The notes under the pieces are model-generated. The model was given only the letters and a program-made list of their open reading frames with translations. It did no database searches and was not told the origin of the DNA. Below are positions 12,601 through 24,480 of a stretch of DNA of 64,000 nt, in pieces. The stretch's first letter is position 1; each line of letters starts with the position of its first letter. Source of the DNA: Lepturacanthus savala (lineage: Eukaryota > Chordata > Actinopteri > Scombriformes > Trichiuridae); the NCBI GenBank assembly GCA_030544235.1, contig CM060463.1, forward strand, positions 19,283,690-19,347,689, read 5' to 3'. The translations under genes were made by a program, and so were the position numbers.

Positions 12601-12934
12601 AGCAGCATATACCCCATTATAAACAGCGACTGTAAATATCCAATACACCCAAATAAATGGATTTATCCACCGGGGAGCTACCGTAAACACTCAATGGATG
12701 CACAGCACCCGAACAGGACAGGGAATTTAACTTTCCTCCTATGTGTGGGAGACACTGAGAAGTTTGCTTCCTACCCCTGGAGAGGGAGCTACTTTTAAGG
12801 GCAAAGGATAACAGGAGACACCGAGGCCGACGTCAGGCCTACTGGCCTGGTTGGATTTGATGTTGGGATACTCTGAGGACTTCCTTCTGTACATGAATTT
12901 GCCTCGTTTGTACAAGTTTGGAATGCCTCTTTAG
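12560..12934 (+). other. setd5: 5' UTR first exon of setd5 (predicted)
   Basis: The sequence right after the CpG block ends in TTAG|GTAAGT, an excellent splice donor at 12,934/12,935. The next supported exon is at 31,323, so the leader intron would be about 18.4 kb. The transcription start is not fixed by the sequence. Confidence 0.5.
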
Positions 12935-14744
12935 GTAAGTAACTTACTTTAAATCAGTGTTGCTTGGTAATATTCCTCTTTCTAAATGGACACTCAACTA
13001 AACATGTTTCACACAAGCCAGCATAGCTATGAGGCTAACCAACTTAGCTGCTAACTAAACGTCCACTTAAGTTTATTAGAACAAGTTGGGTTTGCCTCCA
13101 CTATCTTTGCACTTTCAAGTGGCCTGCTTGGCTATCCAGAAAGCTTTCCCATATTGATGGTCTGCCTCACAGGGGCTGCTCTCGGCTGAGTCTGGACTCA
13201 TCTCCCATGTTTTTTTTTTTATCAGCTCCTCGTGTTTTTGATAGCTAGCTTGTTAGTCTTGGAATCCAATTACGTTACAAGTTTTATAATGGCTTATATG
13301 ATGTAACATTATTTCAAGCAACCGTGTGCACAATCCTCTCATGACATCTCTGCAAGTTTTGAGGAGTTTGACTCATGTATCGTTAAGTTACATGAGTCCA
13401 TTAGAGGGGGAAGCCTTTAGCTTCGTCTGGACTCTTTTCGTATCGTTGATAAACCACACCTGGCTGTCCTTACGTCAACTAATTACAAGAATCATGTTTG
13501 CATTAAACCCACTAAACTAAGCAGAAAAAAGAAAATCTTGCTGTATGGAGCAAGTTCTTTAATATGTTGCCGCAGACGCTAACATGACCTAACATTACAC
13601 ACTCAGAACAACACCAGCTACATATTATGGGGACTATATTCGTGTTTGTTGCATATTTACTGGATGGGTTACATCGGGAGATCTTGGGGCAGTTGTGTAA
13701 GGAAACATGCAGGCTTGTTTTGTTGGAGCCAAAAACAATTGAGTTACGTTGTTCTTGTGACAGAAATCTGTGTATTGTTGCTCTGGGATCACGAAACTGT
13801 CGAGTGTTAAAAAAGTTACAAATGATGCTGCTCGGGATTTGATGATTATTGGCGAGTGGAGCTGGGTAAGCAGCCAGCTGCTGTGTTGGTTAGCAGACAG
13901 CCATAGGCAACAAATGCTATAACGTTACTAGCCTTTTTAGCTAACTTTTTGGATGTTATCCAGTTGATTGTGTCCTTGTTTTGAACCAGTAACGTTACTT
14001 CACAACACAACCGCTTCTAAACCCCATATGTATACACATCCTAAGTCTAACTATTATTGCTGTGGATTTTTTCTCCTTATCTGGTGTCTGCATCATGGTA
14101 GTGTTTGGCTAACGTTACATCATGTTAGTGCATTTATCATTTGACAACAATCCGAACTTCTCCTCAGGCGTGTGAATCAAGGCTCAAAGCTCGACTGTGT
14201 CTTTCTCTATTTCTGCTTAATATGTATTTCCCCCGGCCTGCCTGTCTGCCTGCGTGTGTGTGTGTGATCCAGCAATCAGAAAAGCAGATCAGTCGGGTAG
14301 TGACTTGCTGTTCTTCACCTCCCCCACCTACCAACCCCCAGCCTCGGTGGCGGTTAGAAGAGAAATGGGTGGTATTTTAGAGAGGAGCTCTTGTTTCCTT
14401 TTTTAGACTCCATTTTTTATTTCAACGTGTGAGTAAGTGCGAGTAGCATGCTCAGCCGGAATGTAGCAATCACAAGTTTCAACCAAGTTAGAGAGGTCGT
14501 AGTTGTTTAAAAAAAATGATTGATAATTATGACCTTTTCTTCAATTATGAGAAAACTCATCCTTTCGGGCTTCGCTATTTCAGGGATTAAAGTCTGATCA
14601 CAGTATAAAATGTGCCTTGTCATTTTCACAGCATAGTTGATCATCATTTGTAGGTAGAATGCAATGCACCGTGAGGACTTGTGTAAGTGATACTGGGAAA
14701 TGTAGGAATGTTTAAATAGCGCCTTCTCCCCGTTTTTTTTCTGT

Positions 14745-14935
14745 GAGGTCTCGGTTTATTGGGTCCTGTTTTTTCCGAGCACAAATGGCTGCCCTCGCCG
14801 TCGCCTGAGTTCTTTGCTCCGCTTCAGCTGCACCACGTAGCCTCGCATTGTGCGGCGTCCGGAGCGGCGGACACAGCAGCACCGCGGAGAAAGGACATCT
14901 TATATCGCTCTATCGGACATGGCCGGGTCAATTAA
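14745..14935 (+). promoter_or_regulatory. setd5: Alternative GC-rich promoter or leader exon in intron 1
   Basis: An isolated CpG-rich patch inside the first intron. It holds ACAAATGGCTGCC (a YY1-like motif with an ATG at 14,785-14,787) that opens a seven-codon reading frame ending in TGA at 14,806-14,808, then GTGCGGCGTCCGGAGCGGCGG. Short upstream frames and YY1-like motifs are common at promoters of vertebrate chromatin genes. An alternative transcription start is an inference. Confidence 0.35.
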
Positions 14936-15072
14936 TGTGCCAACCCATGTGTGACTCTCCCTGCAGGGTTATTTGTGTCTGACGTGTTTTTAAATCCAGC
15001 AGGTCATACTTCAGCCATATTACTATTCCACACAGTCACAAATCTTTTACTGACACGATTAGATCGAACGCT

Positions 15073-16708
15073 TTAAAGGTCCCATAGCACGCAGATAAGC
15101 ACTTTCATGGCTTTCTTCATGCTAGATAAGGTCTCGGTGTTATATAAAAGTTGTCCCGAGCAGGAAATGCACAAAAACAGACAAATGTACACATATTGAA
15201 TTTAGAAATATTAGTAGTTCTTCCACGACACTGTTACGTAGGCATGAAGCACCCTGATCCCCCCACTGTCCCACCCACTTTATTCAATCTTTCATTTAGT
15301 GAGCTAAAGTTAGCAAGCTACAAGAACAATGTTGAGGAAAGCGACAAAGCAGAAGAATTCCAGAGACAACTAACACTGCACAATATTCTCAATTATATTA
15401 ACATAAGAGACCAGCGGCTTCTGTTTGTACATTTTTATATTTTTGGAAATCCCAGGGGATTTTGGTTAGAACGTGATGGTCTATTCGGCTCATTTCGGCA
15501 CTGACCTTTTTGTCAATCAGGCTCATTTCAATGCAGCTTCAGGTGTAAAGAGGCTGGTAATCGAGGATAAATGTGGTTAGATAACTTTGTCTGGACTGAC
15601 CGGGGAACATTGTGGTGAAGCGGTCACCTGAAGTATCCTGTGCTGTAGACCATGTTATTTGACCACCATGTGTGTCCTGCAGCCTCCCCCAGAGATAATG
15701 GGACTTATTTTGTTGCTAATGAACGGCATACATTTTTTCTTGGCTTCTAGAAACTCTATTCCCAGCACTAACATTACATACACTACCTGAAAGAGGATAT
15801 TTCAGATGTTAGCCTGGTAGTTCAGTACAGCTAACCTCAGTCCCACTGCTGCACATATCTCAGGTTATATCTGTTGTTAGCTCTGTTACCAATAGGTCTG
15901 TAAGGGATCATGCCCATATATGGTTGTGCACATACATATGTGTGTGTGTGTGTGTCTGTATGTGATGTTGTTAGCACTGTTAGCTCTCATGGCCATAGAT
16001 ACACTCTACTGTTTGTGATGCTGTTAGCAATCTCACTCTGGGCTTTTAAGGGGTTTGGGACAAATGAGGGGCTGCTCGCTCACTAGCTCGTTGGCCTCCA
16101 ATCTGCCACAGCGGTTCATGAGGTATTTACTCCCACGGCTGTTCTCCGCTGCTTCGCACCGTGCTTGACTTCATTCAGGTACGAGCAAGGTAACATTAGC
16201 GATGCTGCTAATAACACTGTCTTGACACAGAGTTAAGGTGGTAGCGAAGTGTTCCATTCCCCCCCACATCACTCTAATGAGTAATCCAGTGAGCCGATAC
16301 AGCTAGCAGTGTTGTTTTGCATTTGGTCAAAACAGCAGCTGTATCAACAGTCCTGCCCAGGGGAAGCTAAAAGGGTTAGACTGGCTACAAGCCTACACCT
16401 GACTTGATCTTTAGACTTTTTTTGCTTTGCTTGTGTCACCTTACAGTCTGTAGAGTTGTTACCTGGTTGGACTTTTGTCATTTTGACATTTGTCACTCAG
16501 AAAACCACCAGCCAATCAGTGTAGAGGCTTATAAATATTAATGAGACAAGTCAAATATGACCTTTGCTTTCTAGAGCAAAGCAAATGGCTTAAAAGAGCA
16601 TTGGAAATATAGATAACATTTTTTGTATTTGATACCACAAATATATCATGTTAAGGCTATCAATACGTCAAATAAAACCAAGTTAATTGCATGAAATGGG
16701 ACCTTTAA
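15073..16708. mobile_element. TTAA-flanked non-autonomous element (piggyBac-like ends)
   Basis: The left end reads TTAA-AGGTCCCAT and the right end reads ATGGGACCT-TTAA, so short inverted repeats sit inside TTAA duplications. TTAA target sites are the hallmark of piggyBac-type insertion. The right 230 bases (CCAGCCAATCAG, ATAAATATTAATGAGAC) match a common teleost repeat. The 1.6 kb length suggests another insertion or unrelated DNA in the middle. No transposase frame is seen. Confidence 0.4.
15932..15956. repeat. (GT)n microsatellite
   Basis: Short run of alternating T and G in the first setd5 intron. Confidence 0.7.
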
Positions 16709-17764
16709 TATCATCAGAGAGCACATCTAGTGCCAATGAGTATCCTTATCAGTTGTATGTTTCTTGTGTTTGCACTTCAAGTACTGAGCTCACTAATCAA
16801 GTGTATATCAACCGAGCTCACTCTGAAAAATCAACCGCACACAAACTGCTTTGAGATTGGTAAATGTCCGTGTGTGAGCCCTTTTCCTGAGCAGTCGTCG
16901 ACCTTGCTTCACAAGTACAAAGATTACACCCGTGCCCTGCTGGGGGTGTTCAGCCAGCGCCAAGTATTTGGATTGATCTCGATGCCTGTTGGAAGCCAGA
17001 TTGCAGTGTGCTCGAGCCTTGTTTTCATTGGTTGCAACTGACATTCTCTGAATATGTTTCACATCTTTTAATAGACTGTGTGGGCTGTAACATGCAAACC
17101 TGGCCACTTGGAACCATTGGAAACACGAGCCCCCTCCAGCACCCATCCCCCCTCCCTGACCTGACCCTCCTTGTTATCTTGAACAAACACTGTTCTCGGT
17201 AACCGAGACAAAGAGTCCACAGCCAAGTAACAAATGCAAGGAGAATTTGGGACACAGGCAAAAGCGCACAATGCCACGGCTTCTTAACTCAACCTACCAC
17301 CTTGGGGAAGCTAAGAATGTACAGCTCGGCTGCTTGTTGCCGCTCTGCTTCCATGTTAGTTCTCCAGGCCCCTCGAGCAACTTCAAACTATGTTTTACAG
17401 TGAGGTACATGTACTGTACTGGGAAGGGGTGGGTTGTGTTACAACGATTGCTGATTGAGGTCTAACACAGAGCGCAGCACTGTACTTGTGTGTGTGTGTG
17501 TGTGTGGATCTGTTTGCAGGATGTGGACCCTTCTTTCCCAATATGGGCCTCTGAAACTTTGGAGATCTAAGGAATGTGCAGACATGCAAGGTTAGCCTGG
17601 CCCAGTTTTCTGTTTACTAAGGAAATGTAGCCTGTCTCTCCTTTTACATGCAGAACGGCTACAAACCTAGAAACGCAGCTATTGGGTGACATGCCCTTGA
17701 AATCACTGAAGCCCCTTGTTGTAACAGGCGAGCGCTGTGTTCTGGATGAGTCTGAATTTAAATC

Positions 17765-17794
17765 TGTGTGTGTGTGTGGGTGTGTGTGTGTGTA
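17765..17794. repeat. (GT)n microsatellite
   Basis: Alternating TG with one GGG interruption. A similar short run lies near 17,487-17,507. Confidence 0.8.
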
Positions 17795-18377
17795 CAAGAG
17801 GGAGTGAAGCAGGATGTTGGCCCATTTCCAAAAGAAGAAGACAGGATTCTGTCTCAGTGCAGACGGTTGGAGACGAGAGGGAGCAGGGGGTGTTGCTGCG
17901 AGGAATAGGAATAGGAGTGAAAAAACCCTGTCTTTTTTAGCTCCCATTTGCATGCTGATGACACTCTGTATCATTACACGAAGGGCAGGTGTAGCTATTG
18001 ATATGTTAATAAGGTTTCATGTGTGTTGTCTGTGTGACCAAGTCGACTTAGCCAGTGTTGTGGCTCTACACCTGTATGGAAACAGAAAGATTACATTTGT
18101 GAAAAGCAGATGTGTGCATTTAGTCTTTGAACTGTAGTTTGATTGCACTGCATTTTACTCGCGCTCAGCAAATAGTGACTGCCGAATCCATTCCTGAGTG
18201 TTCTATAGTATAGATAAATACTAAGATGTTAGCTCACACCTATATCTATTTAATGCTGCATATGCAAAGTCATTTTTATTCAAATTTATATGACTGTATT
18301 ATGTTTTCCTATGATTTAGGAGAGGCTGAACTGTGACTATTGATAACTTTCAGATATATTATGTAGCATTGGTATAA

Positions 18378-18640
18378 ATCAAGTCAAGTTCATTTCTACA
18401 GCGTGTAAATCATAGATTTGCCTCAGGGGGCTTTACAGTCTGTACAGTAATACAACATCCCTTATCCTTAGACCCCCGAATGGAATGAGGAAAAATTCCC
18501 TGGAAAAAAAAAAATCTTCAATGAGGGGAAAAAATGTACGAAACCTTAGAGCAATGAAGGAGGGTTCCCTCTTCCAGCACAGACAGACCTGCTGTACATG
18601 TTGTGTGTACAGAATAGAATACAAGCATTTGAACAGGGAA
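18378..18640 (+). repeat. Teleost interspersed repeat
   Basis: It contains the blocks CAGGGGGCTTTACAGTCTGT, CCTTAGACCC, AAAAATTCCCTGGAAAA and GGGTTCCCTCTTCCAG in that order. I recognise these from a very abundant fish repeat often found in introns and 3' UTRs. No open frame is involved. Confidence 0.55.
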
Positions 18641-18910
18641 GAACAGCAAACAACAGAAATTACACCTTCCTCTGTGTCGCTTTTCCTCTGCAGCTGCTGT
18701 GTGTTCTCTGGCTTCGCCGTCTTGCACAACAGGGTTAAAAACAAGTAGCTGTGACGCCTGCCTCATCGCTGCGTTCCTATTGGTGCAGCAGCTCTGGATC
18801 TGCTCCAATGGGGCGCAGCATTTCCTCTGCGCTGGGGGAGTGGTGTTGCAGAGGGCTGCGCTGGTTAATTCTGTTTTGTGCCGAGAAGCAATGCTTCTTG
18901 GGAGAATAAT

Positions 18911-18970
18911 GGTGGGGGAGGAGGAGGAGGAGGAGGTGGAGGTGGAAGAGGAGGAGGAGGCTGGGGGGGA
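18911..18970. repeat. GGA-rich purine tract
   Basis: Imperfect GGA triplet repeat (on the complementary strand TCC) with several GGGG runs, which could form a G-quadruplex. Confidence 0.7.
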
Positions 18971-19027
18971 AAACAAAAAACAAGGCTGAAAAGGGGGTGA
19001 GGCAGGCAACCTACGTAATCATTGCTC

Positions 19028-19033
<6 letters not shown>

Positions 19034-19060
<27 letters not shown>
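19034..19060. repeat. (CT)n microsatellite
   Basis: Uninterrupted CT dinucleotide run, followed by a short ACACAC stretch. Confidence 0.85.
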
Positions 19061-19063
<3 letters not shown>

Positions 19064-22000
19064 TACACACACTCGCTCTCCTTTTCTTGTTTTATTGCAC
19101 CCTTAGATTTTGTCCTTCATTTCCTTTTCTTTCTCCCACTGTCATGCTGCCTGTCTCACTCTCGTGATACTTGGCTTAGCAGGCAGCAGCAGAAGGAAAA
19201 ACTCGCCAATATTCAGAGTTTCTGTCTCTCCCACCTTTTGAACTGCAGGAAGCCATTTTTGGCTTCACCACATTAACCCTCCTCTCTCTTTCCTCCCCCC
19301 CCCTTCATGCTATCGCTCTTTTTTTTCCTTTTATGTAACCAAGTGGTGCAGTAAAGGAGACCAAATAATGGCCAATTAAAATGCCCAAATTCATTGTGCA
19401 GGGTTGAAACCAAGATTGCAGAATCTACACGTGCATTTGGAAGTGATGTTTGCTCAGAGGGTGTTGTCAGGCAGGGAGAAAGAGCAAATAAGGAGCAGCG
19501 CAAGAAGAAAAACATCCAAGAGAGCTTTTGCACCAAAGTCGGGCCACTCGACACCAACCTGCTCTCAGCTGCCCTCTTTTGTAATGCACAGCAGCAGTGC
19601 TAAAAACAAAAGGGGAAATGAATGGCTGGTGCCAGGTTTTTCCTGTTCACAAGCGCCTTGCGCTGTCACCTTGAGCAAATGGTTCCTGCTGGAAGGAGTG
19701 AGGTGGGAGTTTTGTCTTTATTGTAAACAGGCTTTATCCATGGCCATTGACTTCATGCTTTTATAACAGGTTTGACCTTAAAATAGAGCTCCGCCTCTGA
19801 ACCTAGATTGTTTCTTCATGATGATATTGTTCAATTCCACTATCTCACACCCACTTTTTAAAGAATTTGCATGTCTGTCCTCAAGATATTTTAGGTTTGT
19901 TGTATTTTTTTCATGAACTCTGAACAGAGTGGGACAGTTGAAGCCCTACAGCATTTCAAAATGGCTGCCAAGCCTTAGTGTTTTTTTTTCTTTTTCTTTG
20001 AGTGACACCTTGTAATCTAGCATTGGCAAGTCTCACATATGTGTGTTGCTGCGACTGTTGTTGCGAGGTGGAGCCAGGGCAAGCCCTCGTGTCGTTCTGG
20101 ATAAGATCGTCAGCCAAAAGAGGAAATGGAAATGTCATGTAAATGTGTTTGTCATTCGGTGAGATCACATGGTGAGAGACAGAGGGTGTCTCTGGTTTAT
20201 GTTATGCCAGAGCATGAGCTTACCTAATGAGATGGCTTTTTTTTTGAGCTTCATACCTCTGCTACTTGGGGGAAAACATCCTTCTCCATGTTTGAGAGTA
20301 GACATGGCTTACAGGGAATTGCCATTGTGATAAAGCTCTCTAAATGTGTTGTAACAAATGTCTCGTTTCAATTTGAGGTCGCTGCTGTCTTGGTTCAGAT
20401 AAGTGTTGATTCATTCCACAGAAGCAGCCTGCTTTCAGTTCGAGTTCAGAATGGGGGAAAAAAAAGGAAACTGAAACAGATCAGAGAGAGGTAGTCAAGG
20501 CCAATCAGGCATCAGTGTTTTGCTTAGTCCTTTTCTGTTTTTTCCCCTCATTTAGGTTACTGATCCTCAAACGGACAGTGGCTTGCTTGTTTGCCCTGAA
20601 ACAGATGATTGATTTTGTGTCATGCCGGCCCTGCTGTCGACCGTCCTCTCCCCCCACCCCTCTTATAGCACCCACTTGGCCTTTGTTCTCCATTGTGTGT
20701 CTCTCATCCCCGGTCTGGTCCCGGTCCATTCAGGCAGCTGGACATTGTTGTGTTAATGACGGGCCAAGCCGCGCTCCCAGGACGCCCGGCCGCTCAGCAC
20801 GACAACAGCTACATCACCACTACAATTGAAGCATATCCAGTGATGATATAACCCAGCCACAAGCCCTTTTGAAATATAGTATGCGTTTCTCGCTGTGGCA
20901 GCAGATGTTTGCATCATTTCTCCATGTGTCATTCCTTTGCCCCCGACATCTCCACTTTTTTCATTATATTCAAATGCAGCTGCCTTAACTGTTGGCTAGT
21001 GCATCAGTCTGATCACAGCTTGCTCCAGGACTGTTTTCAGCTGGCTGTGCAGCAGCCGTATCTGTTTTCAGGCAGCGCTCATGCTTTGTAATTCTGGTCG
21101 AGGCCTATGATTGTGCTGCTCTAGTGAGAAACGGTTTGTCCCGAGCAGCTGAGAGTTTAAGGCAGACAACACCGCAATTTGGATAAGATGGTGAGGGAAA
21201 CTCTCTTGTAATAGCTTGTATGGTTTTGCAGTGTGGGTGCTCACTCTTGTTATTTTCGCTCTCCTCGGTTGTGCTCAAACTGTCGCCATGACAATGGAGG
21301 CCACTGTGAATCATCGTAGATATACACATTAACCATATAGATATGTACAGTAAATAATAGGGCTGTACACCACTCAGGATTCTGTCAGACAAAAGGGATT
21401 CGGCTGCTCAATACAAAGATAATACTATATGTTCTTTTTTTTCCATACAGAGTTGGTGCACACAGCACACACACCTGTCAGCTTTATGTTTGCAAGCTGA
21501 ACATGGAGCACTTCTCTATGTTTCTACATATTTTTTCCCCCCATTTGTCATTGCTTTGATACATAAACTGCTAGTGGACACATCTTATTTCTACTCTGAA
21601 CCAAAGGTTTATTAACTTCTCCGTATCATCACATGAGCAGTGCTGTCAGCAAACCTCAGTGCGTCGCTTACTTCACCCCAAAATGCAGCCGGTTATTACA
21701 ATGGCATAAGGAAAAGCTTTAATTTATATGGGTCAGCCCTAGTAAATACCAGGGCTGAGGACACTTATCTTCATTAGTGCACTATGTCTGTTACGAAGTA
21801 TAAAATCTGCGATTGAATCTGCGCGCTGATGTGTGCGCGCACACATGCACTTGTGCGCTTCTTTGTGATATTGCAAATACGTTTGGGTGAGTGAGAAATG
21901 AGATCGACAATGAGCCACGTCTCCCTGGCCACATATCCTGTTTGTCTTATAGCCAGGCCCTATTGATTTGCCTGTTCTTCATCTTCAATTTCCTCCTGCT

Positions 22001-24021
22001 GGAGCTCAGAGTGCAGCGCGACCTGCGCAGTGCTGAGGAACATCAGATATATTCATATCCTGCCTTGTGCAGCAAGCATGTGTGCGGGGGTAGACTGAGG
22101 GGGCTGGTGTAATCTCATTCGACTGGATGTGTTGTGGAGGTTTCATGAGGCACAGGTGGACATTGTGCAAAGTACGGACACGCTGTTCTCGTGTGTATGG
22201 CTATGGATGTAGATGTATGACATTTCTCCCGTGGTTTCCTTGAAGCCATATGCAGAAAAGACATTATACATAAACAGCTTGTCGAGAAATGACTGACACC
22301 ATCTCATTAATCAGCCAGAAGCTGTATCAGAATTTCTGTGTCATTTTAAAAGAAAGGGATGTAGAAATTCCACTGTAATCCATTATTGTCCGTCATTTTA
22401 AGTGGATGTTAAAAAAGATAGTCATTTTAATTTTTTTTTACAATTAATAAACAGAACAAGGTTATAAATTATGCATTTTTAAGCCATGGCATGGAGAGAA
22501 AACACAACTCTCTACCCCCATCCCACACCCTTGAAGCGCTCGATACAGCCCTATTAAATAGTACATTTCAACTTGTCAGTAATGGTCGGTTAACAGTTAA
22601 TGGTCGTTTAACAAGCAGGAGGCTGATGCCACGCTCTGCTGCCACTTTGGTGACTGGAATTACCAGCGCCACTTCAACCAAAGACTTTAGAGATGAACCC
22701 CCCACCAAATGGGCAGGGGTGTGATTTACAATCCATCAACATGATGGATGGGCTTAAATTTCTTCCATCATTGTTAAAAAAAATCTGTCAATAATGGAAA
22801 ATACTCCGTTAACGACCTATGAAATCAACCAATCTTATTGGGCAACAGCCAATATATTCAATGCAGCGGTCAGTTTTGCATTGGCTGCCTTCATGTGGTG
22901 TAGAAATAGCTATACTATGCCTGTTAAAGCGCAATGTGTTTGTTGGTAATGCACAAGGTGAAATAACTTTTAACAGTTAATATATGGAGTTTAAGGTTTT
23001 ACAATGAACATGAGGAAATGATTAAGTCATGGAAATTCACAAACATACATAAGCAATGAAATCCATTTATTATAGCCATTAATCAATGATGTATCTGTGT
23101 AGGACCCGTCTCAGACATGTCATTAATGTTTTAGTGCATCTGTATTAGTGTTCTATTCCCATGTGAACCAAAAAACATGTATTAAAGTGGAAGTAAACAG
23201 AATATCAACTTCCCCTCTAGTGTTTCCAAGTGATATTGTTTGTGCATCTGTCACAGACGAGTGTAACAGGTGTTATGTCAAAGTCTGTTTTCCATCGAAA
23301 TGCGTTTCCCCTTACATCTATCCTAACTTTATTTATTAACCTATTTATTCATTATAGGAGTATAATGGTTCGTCTATTTTATCAATAAAAAATGCCATAT
23401 ATTTAGTATGATGGACATTTGAATTTTTTTTTTCTAGTTGCTGGGATGCATTCTGTAGCTGTGGCTACGTGTGTGTGAGCACTACACACAGACACACACA
23501 CAGCAGCACCTTTATTTACAAGAGCAGAAGATCAAATGAGAGAGTAGAGGCCTTTGTATTATCTGTCAAGGACGTGGTTACACATTAAAAAAAACTTTTA
23601 AGTTCACTGATAACATAACTGTTATCAAGTCGAGTAGATCCTATAGCGTAACTTATATGGAGTTGAATCTCACGCTGGTTGCAAGTATGCAGAACTTGCA
23701 AAGTGGTCAAAATTGGATGCATTTCACAAGTCAAAACTCAAAATCTTGAAGCAAGTCCCATTACATAAAGACAGAAATCCAGTTTTGAACTGTGTTGGAA
23801 TCGGCAGGAATGAGAGCTGGTTAATGAATTTAACAATGTGCCATAGGCTCATATTATGTTACATGTGTTCAAGGTCTGCTCAATTAAATGGGAATTAGTG
23901 AAGGTAAATAAAATGTCTTATACATAAAGATAGGATAATATACAGAATATAAGATAAAAAAAACAGTACTGTTAAAAATGTCCTCTCATCTTGTCTTTCC
24001 ACCAAATAATAGAGAAGTTAT

Positions 24022-24480
24022 CGTGCATCCAGAAAGTATTCACAATGCTTCACTTTTTCCAAATTTTATGTTACCATTAAAAAAACTACGCACAATACCC
24101 CACGACCAAGTGGGAAAACGTTTGTTTTGAAAATTTATTAAAAATAAATGTCAGAAATATAAGATGAACAAATATTCACAGCCTTTGCCCTCACGCTAAA
24201 AATGTGCATCCTGTTTCTACTGATCATCCTTATTAAGATGTTTCTACTACGTGATTGCAGTCCACCTGTAAATTCAGTTGTCTGGACATGATGGAATAAT
24301 ATTTGACTAATGAATTTGGAAAAGCACACATCTGACTCAACAGGGTCCAAGGCCTGCAAACATCCCATAAAATCCCAGAATTTGTCTGTTGACCTCATAT
24401 CATACAAGGTGCCAGTAGTCATCACTATGGCCGTGACTCAATATGGATATTATGTAGACGTGTTCAGGGCAGGACTCTAA
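24022..24480 (+). mobile_element. Decayed, internally deleted Tc1-type transposon
   Basis: The left part reads GTGCATCCAGAAAGTATTCAC, then ACAATACCCCACGACCAAGTG and a TTCACAGCCTTTGCCCTC block. This is the terminal and subterminal order of the widespread fish Tc1 families. The right part follows the opposite end of the same family and includes a degenerate start of the transposase frame near 24,370 (residues like NLSVDLIS, compare ELSVDLRD). The whole middle of the transposase is missing, so it is inactive. Confidence 0.6.
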
